Source of the DNA: Edaphochlamys debaryana
Lineage: Eukaryota; Chlorophyta; Chlorophyceae; Chlamydomonadales
Reading direction: 5' to 3'
NCBI GenBank assembly: GCA_016858145.1
Contig: JAEHOE010000097.1
Location: 1-64,000, forward strand
Length of the DNA: 64,000 nucleotides
The notes below the pieces were generated by a model. It ran no database searches. It saw only the letters and a program-made list of their open reading frames with translations, and was not told the origin of the DNA. A program made the translations under genes and the position numbers. Shown here piece after piece: positions 1 through 9,700 of this stretch (position 1 is the stretch's first letter; every line of letters begins with the position of its first letter).

Positions 1-440
1 TCCACCTTGAACCGGAACTGACTCATCTTGATGGCGAGGCGTGTGAGGCGGGACGACAGCGGTTCTTGTCCAGATGCTCCGGGCCCCATCACGTAGCGCA
101 GGCATAGACTGTCGCTGACCAGGATGAAGGGGTCGGGAGCATTCAGCAGGTAGGGTCGGAAGTGTCGCATGGCCCAGCACGCTGCCAGCACCTCTCCCTC
201 CCCTGAAGCCATCTTTGCCTCAGTGGGGGAGCAGCGCCTTGAAGCGTACTGGATCACGTACAGCTTGCCGTTCTTGGGGTCCGTTGCTGAAGGATGGCGG
301 ACATGGCCTCGGCTGAGTAGTCGTGGCCAGAATGAACGGCATGCCTTCCTTGAACGTGGGACTGCGTAAGATGGGCAACAGGTGAGGGCTCGTCGCAGCT
401 CCTCGAAGCTGCGTTGTTGCTCGGGGCCCCACTCCCACGG
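1..440 (-). pseudogene. RNase H domain of pol, frameshifted, cut by window edge
   Basis: Minus-strand reading from about 440 to 1 gives the RNase H part that follows RT in gypsy pol. Visible landmarks are ATDYSAEA (first catalytic Asp), SPTEAKMASGEGEV (catalytic Glu context), then FRPYL and ILVSDS (a further acidic residue). These sit in different frames. One base seems missing inside the ATDYS codons near 325, another near 290 in the run before KNGKLY, and a third shift lies near 430. From about 290 to position 1 the frame stays open. It is inactive as written unless the shifts are sequencing errors. Integrase is expected further left. Confidence 0.75.
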
Positions 441-1519
441 CGCGTCTTTCGCAGGAGCCGGATCATGGGTGCAGCCTTCTTGCTGTACTCGAAGATCCAG
501 GCACGGTAGAAGGAGGTGAGGCCAAGCCATGACGCCACGTGCCGGCGGGTACGAGGGGCAGGGAAGGCGGAGATGGTGGCCATGTGCTTGGGGTCCATAG
601 TGGCGGTTCCTTTCTCGAAATCGATTGAGAACCCGAGCCACCGTAGTTGCCGTTGGAAGTAGCGGCCCTTGGTGCTTGACAGCTTGACCCCTGACAGCCG
701 AAGCAGGTCAAACACCCGCTCCAGGTCTCTCAGGTGGGTGTCGAAGTCCTTGCTGAGGGCTAGGCTGTCGTCCACCCAGGTGGTCACGCACCGGTCCTCG
801 GGGTCCTTGAAGGCGGGGGCGCTGTCGGGACCATTGGGGTTGCGGCGGCGATAGGGACCTGAGGAGGGGTGTGGATCAGCGGTGGTGTCAAGACGAGCGG
901 GTGCCTCCTTGGGTGCCGGCACTCTGGAGACGCCTCCCAGCAGCACAGGGCCAAGCGCCTTTTGCATGAGCTGGCACCAAATGGCTGGAGAAGAGGCTAG
1001 TCCCATGGGCATGCGCTTGAAGCGCCAGCACCCAGAGGTGGTGTGGAAGGCCACGCGGTCCCGACTTGCAGGGTCATCGATGGGGATGGCGTAGAAGCCC
1101 ATGCGACAGTCGAGGGTGCTGGCGAAGCGCTGCTCTCCGGGAGGAGGAATGACGCGGTCCAGCACCTCTCGCAACACCCCAATGGGGAAACGTACGGGTC
1201 GTAGTACGGCATTGATACGCCTCAGGTCCACCACAAGGCGGGGCTTGCCTGAAGAGTTGCGCACCACGAAAACCGGGCTGCTCCAGGGGCTCTCCGCAGG
1301 CTCGATGATGCCGGATTGCAAGAGCTCTTGGATGGCCTCGTTGCACACTTGTCTGTCTTGGTACGACATACGGTGAGGGGGCACGAAGATCGGAGGGCTG
1401 TCGCCAGTGTCGACGGTGAGGGACTGCCACGTAGTTCGGCCCAGCTCCAGTGAGTTGCGTGCAAACAAATCGAAGTGCTTGTAAAGTAGGCCGTAAGCTT
1501 TTTCCCACTGCTCACGGCT
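254..1519 (-). CDS. Reverse transcriptase domain (Ty3/gypsy type)
   Basis: RNA-dependent DNA polymerase of the element. The open frame runs from about 1519; the first Met is at 1468, but the residues upstream (SREQWEKAYGLLYKHFDLFA) are typical of the pre-RT linker, so this is an internal polyprotein segment and not a separate gene. RT motifs in order: VPPHRMSYQDR, SGIIEPAESPWSSPVFVV, GKPRLVVDLRRIN, FASTLDCRMGFYAIPI, FKRMPMGLASSPA, and the catalytic box WVDDSLAL (the YxDD box with Trp first). About 50 residues, rich in Pro and Arg, are inserted between the MPMGLASSP helix and the VDD strand, where gypsy RTs normally have about 15-20. The thumb region GVKLSSTKGRYFQRQLRWLGF is present. The 3' end runs into frameshifts in RNase H. 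Confidence 0.88.
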   Translation of the reverse strand, partial: SREQWEKAYGLLYKHFDLFARNSLELGRTTWQSLTVDTGDSPPIFVPPHRMSYQDRQVCNEAIQELLQSGIIEPAESPWSSPVFVVRNSSGKPRLVVDLRRINAVLRPVRFPIGVLREVLDRVIPPPGEQRFASTLDCRMGFYAIPIDDPASRDRVAFHTTSGCWRFKRMPMGLASSPAIWCQLMQKALGPVLLGGVSRVPAPKEAPARLDTTADPHPSSGPYRRRNPNGPDSAPAFKDPEDRCVTTWVDDSLALSKDFDTHLRDLERVFDLLRLSGVKLSSTKGRYFQRQLRWLGFSIDFEKGTATMDPKHMATISAFPAPRTRRHVASWLGLTSFYRAWIFEYSKKAAPMIRLLRKTRRGSGAPSNNAASRSCDEPSPVAHLTQSHVQGRHAVHSGHDYSAEAMSAILQQRTPRTASCT

Positions 1520-3237
1520 TAAGTTGGGGTGACGCAGGCTGCTAGGTGTTGCGCCAGCTCCTCGTCGGGGTGCTTCTGGGCACGCAGGGCAATTGTTTGT
1601 TCTGCGAACAGACGTGCCCTCGCCACGTGCTCGGCGGGGGTGAGAAGCTCGATCTCGCTGTACGGCGGAGGCTCCAGGGGTCGTTGCACCACTGTAGGCT
1701 CATCGCCGGACGAGGGGAAGCGACGCCGGTCCCTCTCCCGCGGGGGCCCGGGCTCCGGTGGGGGAGGACCGGTTTCCACGTCGGGCTCGGGGCCAAACCC
1801 GGTGGTGAGGGCGTGTACCGCCGCCCCATCGCCCCCCATCATGCAGATGTCGGGTCGGGAGGCGCGGCTGTGGCTCTCGCTCCAGAGCTCGACGTGGCAG
1901 CGCTGTTCCTGAGAGGAGGTGTAGTGCAGCAGGTGTTGATCTAGGTCGATGCAGGCCCGTACGGCATGCAACCAGTCGAGGCCCAAGATCAACTCAGACG
2001 CGAGGCGTCGTGCCACATACACTTCCACTTCGGTTGAGCGGTCGGGCAATATCACGGTGAGTACGGTCTTGCCCACCACGTCAATCGGTTGGCCGGACGC
2101 GTTGTTGAGGGGGCGTTGTACGGGTACGACGGGGTTGGTGTGGCTCAGGCGCCGTAGCGTGCTGAGAGTGACGACGGAGATGCGGGCTGCGCTGTCCACC
2201 ACCGCAGGCCATCGTGCGCCAGTCTCCAGAGTGCTGAAACCTACCCAAACGTTAGGCACCGCATGCCAGGCGTCACGTTCAGGTGCTGTACCACGCGCCA
2301 TCGGTTTGGATGCTGCTGCGAGCCAATCCCGCAGCTGCATTTGCCGGAAGAGAGGGTCCAGGTCGTCGGGCGGAAGTCGTGACGAGGCGATGCGGGGCCA
2401 TGGGACGCCAGCCTTGGGGGCCCCGGAATCTAGGCTTGACACGCCGGCGGCAGGGGCCTCCTGTTGTCGTGCAGAACGCCTTACCTTGCGGCGGCCTTCC
2501 TCGGGTTCGGGTTGAGGGGACACTGCTGGTTCGGCGTGTTCCGTAACGACAGGGGGCGGCCGCGGCTCTGGCCCGTAGACGGCCGGGGATGACGTGGACG
2601 TGGGCGCGGACGGAAACTGCGGGGTGCCTACCGGGCCCCGTGCCCGGAGCTCCTGCCAGCGCGCCACCAGGTGTGAGCTGGTGACGACGCCAGGCATTTG
2701 AGCAAAGGGCGTGGGCCGGGGGCGGCTGAATCCGCTAGGGTGTCGGATGGTGGTTGCGGTTTCCGATGCCCAGGGGGCTCCCGGGCGCTGGCTGTCTCGA
2801 AGTGAGGGGCTGGTGCCGGAGGAAGAGCTGTAGGGCGCCCAAAGGTAACTGTCGTCCACGGGATATTGGTGAGTGCTGCGAGTCCGGGGAGCGGTGGTGC
2901 TGTCGTCCGCGCTGTCCACGGGGGACTCGGTCAGGGGCTGCGTGAGGGGGTTTGTCTCACTCCTCGTGCGCTCGGTCCAGTCTTGGTCAGACGGTGGAGG
3001 CTGCATCATGGATACATCTGCGGGGGCGGTTCCTGGACTGGTTGCGCCATCGGCGAGATGTAGCAGGGCAATGGCCACCTCGCTCTCAGCTAGCTCCGTA
3101 CTGGAAGGGCAGGCTTCCGCGGCTGCGGTCGGAGCGTTAAAGGTGGGAGGAGGCGAAGTCACCACGTTCTCGACGGAAGCGGCACCGACAGGGGACACGG
3201 GTGTCAATGTGACGGGGATGAGCGTGCCTCCCAGCAT
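1519..3237 (-). CDS. Polyprotein segment with second, degenerate retropepsin-like domain
   Basis: A 572-codon open frame lying directly before RT. The first 270 residues are Pro/Ser/Thr-rich linker. Near residues 330-440 is an aspartic-protease-like domain: AVVDSAARISVV in the position of the D-S/T-G active-site strand, then VYVARRLASELILGLDWL matching the conserved I-L-G-x-D-W-L strand of retropepsins. The third active-site residue is Ala instead of Gly, so activity is doubtful. A canonical DSG protease is encoded earlier in the same element, which makes this a second copy. The C-terminus (HVARARLFAEQTIALRA) leads into the pre-RT linker. The stop at 1519 looks like a 1-nt shift at a C-run (sequence ACCCCAACTTAAGC), after which the RT frame continues. 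Confidence 0.75.
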   Translation of the reverse strand: MLGGTLIPVTLTPVSPVGAASVENVVTSPPPTFNAPTAAAEACPSSTELAESEVAIALLHLADGATSPGTAPADVSMMQPPPSDQDWTERTRSETNPLTQPLTESPVDSADDSTTAPRTRSTHQYPVDDSYLWAPYSSSSGTSPSLRDSQRPGAPWASETATTIRHPSGFSRPRPTPFAQMPGVVTSSHLVARWQELRARGPVGTPQFPSAPTSTSSPAVYGPEPRPPPVVTEHAEPAVSPQPEPEEGRRKVRRSARQQEAPAAGVSSLDSGAPKAGVPWPRIASSRLPPDDLDPLFRQMQLRDWLAAASKPMARGTAPERDAWHAVPNVWVGFSTLETGARWPAVVDSAARISVVTLSTLRRLSHTNPVVPVQRPLNNASGQPIDVVGKTVLTVILPDRSTEVEVYVARRLASELILGLDWLHAVRACIDLDQHLLHYTSSQEQRCHVELWSESHSRASRPDICMMGGDGAAVHALTTGFGPEPDVETGPPPPEPGPPRERDRRRFPSSGDEPTVVQRPLEPPPYSEIELLTPAEHVARARLFAEQTIALRAQKHPDEELAQHLAACVTPT

Positions 3238-4916
3238 GGCCGGCTGGGTCGCCAGGTGGGGGAGGCGCGCTGAGAGGCCTCGAGCACGTGTCGTGCTGTG
3301 GCCCTTGCCCCGTCCGCCACTCGCTTGTGGCCGGTGATGGCCACCTGGCGGTAGCGCAGCTGGTCCTCGGACAGGTGGGACGTGTCTTCGTAGCCTAGCA
3401 CACGGTAGAGCGCTTCTGACTCAGCAGCACGTCGTACGGCGCGGGATACGATCTCCCAATCCAGCCGGTCACGAAGGTAGTTATCAATCCAAGCTGATCC
3501 ATTAGCCAAGGGCGCGGCGGCAGGGCTGGCGACGATGTCATCCTGCAGGCAAGGGAGAACGGGTCCTGGTAAGAGGGAGGCTTGGTTGGTACGGTCTTGG
3601 ATGGACGGCGTAGGGTTGGCAGAGGTCTCGATGCATCGACCGTGTGGGGGAGTGATCAGGGCAGTCTCGACACGCCGCTTACTGCTGGCGGCAGGAGCGC
3701 TGCGCACTGCCTTCTCCATTGCCCACCTTCTGCGGTTGAGTATGACGGCGAAGGCGTCTTCTGCGGCGGCCCTGGCTCGGACCGCGATGGCTTGGCGCGC
3801 CTGCATCTCGTTCTGTCTGGCTACCGCCTGTGAAGGGGTCTCGCGCGCGGACGGCGGGATGTCCAGCAACCCGCACCATGCCTCAGCCTCCGCCGCCTGC
3901 AGTACCAGGGTTTGCAGAAGCTTCCAGTCTTGCTGGGCCTCGGGGCTTGCTGGTGGTGAGGTGACGGACACAGGCTGGGCTGGGGTGTCGGAGGTCATCA
4001 TGCAGCAGCCGGGGGAAGAGTCCACAAGCGGGGGAACCGTGCTGGAGGCCGGGGTCCACGGGCCGGTTTCGCACGGCTCGGCTTGATTTGTACGACTGCA
4101 CGCGAGCTTGACCATGAAGGGTTGGTTGACTATATCTCGCAGTTGTAGTGCCACGTCCCAAATGGCGTTTCCACGTTGAAGGTGATAGTCGGCGTGGCCC
4201 TCGCGATGGCGGCGGGATGATGCTGTCTCGTTGAACGGAGGGGTCAGACCCAGGTCAAAACCGATAGTGCATTCATCTGCGGCGGCGTGGGCGAAACGGC
4301 AGGCCAGGCGACGAAGTTGGTGCGCGTCGCCCGCTTGAAGCGGCGCGAGCGGCGAGCCCATGTCGATGTCGGGGGCCTCGCCTTCGGAGTCCTGCGGCGG
4401 CGGCGCTGTCTGGCTTCCGAGCATGCAGAGTCCTTCCAGTATCTCTTCTGTATTCGTAGAGTCAACCGGCGAGGGGGCAAGCGAAGGTTCGTCGTGTCGC
4501 GGGTTCGGCCAGTCGCGGGCGACTGCCAAACTTCCGGGCGCGGCCTGCTCGGCCGGGCTGGGGCTTGGCTTCGTTGCTCCGATGCCGCACGCGTTAGCAT
4601 GGGTGGGGACGTCCTCGCCGGGAACCTGGAGTGGAGTCAGGCGAGGGGAGAGGGAGGCAAACCAGGATTCGAGGGCCGGAATGACGGGGGCCTGCACGGT
4701 GTGCGCAGGGCGCGGGGAGGCCGGCGCTGCGTCCGTCAGGGTCATGAACTCCGGTGTCCTGAGTGACTGGGACCCAAGGCGGCGTTCCCCACGGACCTTC
4801 GGGTTCGAACATGCCTGCCAGGTCACGGAGGCGGAAGGCTTGCCGGGGAAGTGGTGCGGCGCCTGAGGGTCCGGGCGAGTAGTTGTGACGCCAAGGTCGC
4901 TGCGCTCCAAGTCCAC
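3204..4916 (-). CDS. Retroelement polyprotein segment, unknown helical modules
   Basis: A 570-codon open frame between the array modules and the second protease-like segment. No known domain recognised. Two related Ala/Glu/Arg-rich helical units are visible: one starting DWKLLQTLVLQAAEAEAWC (about residue 335) and one starting DWEIVSRAVRRAAESEALYR (about residue 480). Each is followed by a short Pro/Ser stretch, a second Gln/Arg-rich helix, and an RARAAAEDAF or ARATARHVLE helix, so they look like an internal duplication. The N-terminal 60 residues overlap another frame and the true crossing point is uncertain. The C-terminal residues after about 3240 are probably out of frame, since the next frame starts in the overlap. 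Confidence 0.6.
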   Translation of the reverse strand: MDLERSDLGVTTTRPDPQAPHHFPGKPSASVTWQACSNPKVRGERRLGSQSLRTPEFMTLTDAAPASPRPAHTVQAPVIPALESWFASLSPRLTPLQVPGEDVPTHANACGIGATKPSPSPAEQAAPGSLAVARDWPNPRHDEPSLAPSPVDSTNTEEILEGLCMLGSQTAPPPQDSEGEAPDIDMGSPLAPLQAGDAHQLRRLACRFAHAAADECTIGFDLGLTPPFNETASSRRHREGHADYHLQRGNAIWDVALQLRDIVNQPFMVKLACSRTNQAEPCETGPWTPASSTVPPLVDSSPGCCMMTSDTPAQPVSVTSPPASPEAQQDWKLLQTLVLQAAEAEAWCGLLDIPPSARETPSQAVARQNEMQARQAIAVRARAAAEDAFAVILNRRRWAMEKAVRSAPAASSKRRVETALITPPHGRCIETSANPTPSIQDRTNQASLLPGPVLPCLQDDIVASPAAAPLANGSAWIDNYLRDRLDWEIVSRAVRRAAESEALYRVLGYEDTSHLSEDQLRYRQVAITGHKRVADGARATARHVLEASQRASPTWRPSRPCWEARSSPSH

Positions 4917-5766
4917 AGCCTACCTTGTTGACGGCGCCGCGCCAGGACTCCAGCTTAGGGTAGACGGAACGGGCCCCCCGCTGCCAGGCACGGTGGACCA
5001 AGCGTTCAGCTCGACGGTGGAGCTTGGAGGCCGTGTTGGCATGGGGTGAAGGCTGCGTGCCGGCGAGCGGGTCTGACTGCCGCAGCCAGCGTGCCGACTC
5101 GCAGTCATTGGCCGCCAGGACGAGGCACGTGGCAATCTCATGATCCTGCTGAGGTGTCCACGTCATGCCAGGGTCCAGCCGCGCCACGTGACTGTCGATA
5201 ACAGCGCAAGTGATGTTCTGCATGTATTCCTTGTGCTGTTCGAGGGAGCGGCCTGCCACGGGAAGGGTGGCCAGGTCGTGGGGCACCGGCTCCTCAAACC
5301 ATTTGGTTGGTAGGGGCGGTGCATCGGAGAGAGAAGAGTCGGACAGCAGTCTGTCAAGTTCGTCATCGGTGATCTCGGCTTCAAGCGAAGGGGGCCCGTG
5401 ATTGGGGGCTGCCGGGGGTTGAGGAGGAGTCGACGTGCTCAGGGGGCCGGGCGCGCTGGTGTCCGGCCCCTGAGATGGAGGAGAAGGCGGGGGCGTGTGG
5501 AGTAGGCGCTCCAGCTCACTCATCTCCCTCCAAGGGAAGTCGATGTCGAAGAAAGACTGGCCCAGGCTCTGGCTTGAAGGGCTGCCGGGGGCACTTGAGA
5601 GCATGGACACGTCTGCGGCTGGGGGGAGTTGTACGACGGGGGTCCACAGGGGTCTCTTCCCGCCGTCCCTTGCCGTATCCTGCGAAGTCGATGCACTGGT
5701 GTAGCTCCCAACGCTGTCGGGAGTTAAGCTTGGCGATGGGCCCATCAGGAATGGCGTCCTCGCCAT
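4594..5766 (-). CDS. Retroelement polyprotein segment with AW...GCG module
   Basis: A 390-codon open frame. The first part is an acidic Ser/Pro linker (FFDIDFPWREMSELERLL, then DDELDRLLSDSSLSD). From about residue 200 comes one copy of the repeated helical module of this element: a helix with LVLAANDCESARWLRQ, then RAERLVHRAWQRG, SVYPKLESWRGAV and the Cys-Gly signature GCGLG at about 4905-5015. The last 70 or so residues, after GCGLG, are likely out of frame with the continuing polyprotein. The overlap with the neighbouring upstream frame (5516-5766) implies a 1-nt shift near 5640. Confidence 0.6.
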   Translation of the reverse strand: MARTPFLMGPSPSLTPDSVGSYTSASTSQDTARDGGKRPLWTPVVQLPPAADVSMLSSAPGSPSSQSLGQSFFDIDFPWREMSELERLLHTPPPSPPSQGPDTSAPGPLSTSTPPQPPAAPNHGPPSLEAEITDDELDRLLSDSSLSDAPPLPTKWFEEPVPHDLATLPVAGRSLEQHKEYMQNITCAVIDSHVARLDPGMTWTPQQDHEIATCLVLAANDCESARWLRQSDPLAGTQPSPHANTASKLHRRAERLVHRAWQRGARSVYPKLESWRGAVNKVGCGLGAQRPWRHNYSPGPSGAAPLPRQAFRLRDLAGMFEPEGPWGTPPWVPVTQDTGVHDPDGRSAGLPAPCAHRAGPRHSGPRILVCLPLPSPDSTPGSRRGRPHPC

Positions 5767-6670
5767 GGATCCAGGGAGGCACGCCGGGGCTGGCCAGGCC
5801 TGGCTCGGTCACCTTCTGGTACCAGTAAGCCCGGTCGGCGCACACCTTGTGCCCGGCCACGACCCAGGCTTGGTCGAGGAGGCGGCGGGCTTCCAGCTTG
5901 AGCTCCTTTGCCAACGCCAACTGGGTACTGGCGTCCACCATTAACAGCTCGGCCGCTCGTCGTGTGCGGGCAGAGGTGTGGGCGAACTCACAGGCAGCGT
6001 TGAGCGTGGTCTCCATGCGGGACCAGTCACTGGGGGTAAGCCGGTGTGAGGGGTCGAGGCGCGAGTCGGAGTAGTTGACGAACCATACGTGAGCGTTGAT
6101 GTCTGTTGGCTCCGGTTGTAACCCCGCCCAGAAGGTGCCAGAGGGGTGGCCTTCGGGGGGTGGAGAGACGGGTCGCTCGCGTAGGGCGGCCCAATGGTCC
6201 ACATGACCTGCGAGCGTCGGGTTAGGGCGCTTGAGGGCTGAGCGGTTGGACCCGGCGAGTGGCTCTGGAGATGAAGTTGACGGTGAGGGCGAAGGCTGCT
6301 GGACGAAGGCGGTAAGGAGGGCTACCTGCGCGGGGGAAAGAGGGTGCTTGGGACGGCAGCACTCGGCGTCGTTGGGTACCCAAGGGCGACAGGGTCCTAG
6401 GCCGCAACCAGAGGCTTGTACCGCTGCGTGCCAGTTTGTGGCTGCGGGGTAGAAGTTCTGGCCGCCTTGCTCCCAAGCTTTCTCAACCCAATGTTGCGCG
6501 CGCTGGTGACGGGCCGTGGAGGCGGTTAGCGCAGCGCACGCAGCGTGGAGGTGAGCTCGGGCCTTGTTCTCCTCTTGGCGTCCGATGCTGTCGTGGTGCG
6601 CAGCGTTAGCCAAACACCTTACGATATGCGCGGACCCGGCGCACGTATGCCATGGCCGACCCGAGTTCAA
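5516..6670 (-). CDS. Retroelement polyprotein segment with two AW...GCG modules
   Basis: A 384-codon frame by Met; the frame is open back to about 6789 (SPPSDTPPLPLDPSATRVEP), so it continues the Gag-PR frame after a 1-nt shift in the C6 run before its stop. It holds two copies of the module. The first ends HWVEKAWEQGGQNFYP, NWHAAVQASGCGLGPCRPW (about 6340-6480). The second ends RRLLDQAWVVAGHKV, YWYQKVTEPGL, GVPPW (about 5730-5880) and has lost the GCG cysteine. Each is preceded by 60-80 residues of Ala-rich helix. No known family recognised. Confidence 0.65.
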   Translation of the reverse strand: MNSGRPWHTCAGSAHIVRCLANAAHHDSIGRQEENKARAHLHAACAALTASTARHQRAQHWVEKAWEQGGQNFYPAATNWHAAVQASGCGLGPCRPWVPNDAECCRPKHPLSPAQVALLTAFVQQPSPSPSTSSPEPLAGSNRSALKRPNPTLAGHVDHWAALRERPVSPPPEGHPSGTFWAGLQPEPTDINAHVWFVNYSDSRLDPSHRLTPSDWSRMETTLNAACEFAHTSARTRRAAELLMVDASTQLALAKELKLEARRLLDQAWVVAGHKVCADRAYWYQKVTEPGLASPGVPPWIHGEDAIPDGPIAKLNSRQRWELHQCIDFAGYGKGRREETPVDPRRTTPPSRRRVHALKCPRQPFKPEPGPVFLRHRLPLEGDE

Positions 6671-6788
6671 CTTGGCGTTGAGGGCGGCGTCTAGGGCGTC
6701 ATGGTCCGGGGCGCTGAGGGGCTCGGGAAGGTCCCATGCCTCTGGTTCGACTCGTGTGGCCGAAGGGTCGAGGGGAAGCGGGGGCGTG

Positions 6789-9700
6789 TCAGACGGGGGG
6801 CTGTAAGCCGGTTTTCTCCGTCATCATGGCTACACCTGCGTCTCCTCGGCTGCCTTGTGCGGACCAGAGCTCACCCTCCTCCGTTGTCAGGTCGTCCAGG
6901 GCGCCGTACATGAGGGCGGAAAGGTCCAGGAGCTGGGAAGAGGTCAGTTGGCCTTGAGGCCAACAGGCTTCCGAATCCCCCGGAATCCAAGGGCAGCAGG
7001 GCCCCAGTCCACACCCAGTACTCTTGACGGCCTTGAGCCAATCCGAGAATTCGGGGAAATGCTTGTAACCCGCACAATCCCAGGCTCGCCGTACGCTGTC
7101 CCTGGACCGCCTCCAGCAGGCACGTGCGTCGGACAACTCGGCAAGGATGCGGTGGAAGTGGCTGCGTGCCACGTTCAGTCCTCGGCGGGCGGTGGAGTCG
7201 GTCCGGGCAGCGAATGCAAGGTGGTGGCGTAGCTGCTCGGCCTCGCTGTCGGTCCACTTGAGGTCTGAGCCGAGGGCGGGCAGGAGGTACTTGCGGGTCC
7301 ACGGGCCCTGCTGGTCAGGGATGAGGAAAGACGGTGTCGTGCCATCAGTCATCATCATGATGCCTGCTCCGCCCGCATAGCCGGTCTTGTGCTTTCGGGC
7401 CTGCTTCCATGTGTTGCCCTTTCCCTTGCCTTGCTGTTTCCAATGATGCTGAGCTCCGGCCTTGAGGTCTGGAGTGGGTGACGCGGGAGCGGGGGAAAGC
7501 GGTGCCCATGGCACACGCGGCGCGGGGAACCCGGGGGTTGGCGAGCTGAGGCGTGTGAGCAGGTACTTGACCTCGTGTTCCTTGAGCACCGCTACTGCCG
7601 TGGGATATGAGGGCTCGCTGGGGCTCCCGGGGTTGTAGAAGTCGGTGCCGCAGCCCTCCGCATTGGCTCGGGCCATCCATCGTTCCCTGTCCGGGCAAAA
7701 GTTCCACCCCCCCAGGGAGTAGGAGGCCTCCACTTCATAACGGTTGGTGGCTATGATGTCGTCGACGGTAGAACACAGCTGATAAGCAGCCCGAAGGTAG
7801 ATGCCAGCTTGGTTCATCTTGGCCCGTGCCGCCATGTTGCGCATGCCACACGACACCAACATTTCCTGTATGGCAAGGAAGGTGGACATGGGCTCGCAAA
7901 TGGAAGCATTCATCATGTTCTCGTGAACATGCTGCTGTAGCCAACCAATCTTGAACTCGCGGTACTGCTCGGGATCCGTGACAGGGTCAGGAGGGAGCTT
8001 CCGTACGCGAGGCGGGGGCGGCTCCTTGTCCGAAGAGGGTGATGCGAGACGATCCGCCGCCTCTCCCCCAGGGGAGGGCGGCGCGGCGGTCTTTGGCGAA
8101 GTTGCGGACTGTTTCCCGGGCGCCTCTGGTGCTGGGAACTCGGCGACGAGTGGCGCGGTGGGGGCTGGCGCCGTGCTGAGTAGGGGCAGGGGAGATGGAA
8201 GGGGGGCGGATGACGCGAGAGGCGCGGCGTGGGCAGTGATGCGGTCAGAGGCCCTGAGCTGCGGGTAGGCCCTGAGGACCAGGCATGCCCAATTGGCCAA
8301 CTGCTCTACCTCAGCGTTGATAAGCTGGGACGCCTCAATGACCCTCTCGTCCAACCCGGAGAGGTCGAGGGGAAGGCGGAACCGGGCGCGACCCATCAGT
8401 GCAGTGTCGGTTGAGCCGTCCAGTGCGGATGGTGTCAGGCCCAGTGCTTCCGCTGCGCTTCGTGTCTCTTCGGGTGTTATCTCACAGCTGCCCCTGCTGG
8501 CCGCCTCGAGGCTTCCCCTGGTCGCTACCAGGAAGACCTGAGCCGCGGCTTCCTTCACGCGGGGTAAGAAAGCCTGGGCGGTTTGGAGTCGCAGCTGTTG
8601 TAGGTCCGCCTCATGTCGTCGTGCGCTTTCAGCCCCAGCCGCCTCCAGCCGTTCCGCCCGTTGCAGTAATCGTCTTACTTCCAGTTCCAATTCTGCCTCA
8701 GGGGCGAGGGGAGAACTGGGTGGCTCCGCGGGGGCTGTCGGCGGGGGCGAGGGTGAGCTGGGGGCGACTTGGTTCAAGTAGTCCTTGACGGCTTGAGCAG
8801 CCCAGAGCTTGCACCCATCGCATTCCCGCGGCTCCGGTCGGGGAACATCGCCTGGCCGCGTTAAGACCACATCGCCACGGTACATGAAACGGTGGATGGC
8901 CTCCGCCTCGAAGTCCCAGAGGGGCGGCGCGGGGGTGGTCGTCTCGGGCACGCCAGAGGGGGCTCGCTCGTCCGTACCACATCCTGTTGCGTTCAGGTCC
9001 TTCAACCACTCGCCCCAATCATAGTAGGTGCTCCCGGCCATCGTCCATGCCTGGAAGGCGGACTCGTCCCGGTCCAGTCGGCAGGCCTTGGCAGCAGCCA
9101 AGTGGGTCACGGCTTCACATAGTAGCTTTCTGGCGGCGTTTTCCGCCGCCCGTATGCTACTGTTCTTGCGTGCTGCCGCCCCCAGGGCCACCCGAGTCAT
9201 GGTGAGCTTGGCTGAGGCGTCGTCCTTCGGTAGGCGGGTCATGGTGGCGCGGATGTGAGCGCGGCGTAACTGGGCGAGGGAGGCGGAGAGAGAAGAGGAT
9301 GCCGACGCTGCGGCGTCTGCGGGAGCGGAAGGTGGAGGAGGGGGAGACGGGGTGGTGCTTGGACCTGCCACGTCCACCATGAAGATCTCGCTGTCTGAGT
9401 AGTCGGACGAAGCGGTCTCCCAGGCTAGCACGGGGGCCACGGGAGTGCTCATGAAGTCGATGGGGAGAGTAGATCGGGTTCCACGGTCGTTGGTGTACTC
9501 CAGTACTTGCCGTTTGTACGAAATGTCTGCTTGGGCGGCGTCCAGGTAATCGCATCCCAACAGCACTTCATACCCCAAGGAGTTGGAGACGAAGGGGCTG
9601 ATTGAGAAGCTCATGTCGCCGGTACTGACGCAGAGATTCCGCACGTGGCCGCTGGCGGGCGTACGGGAGCCGTCGGCATTACTAAAGGTCATGTCGGTAG

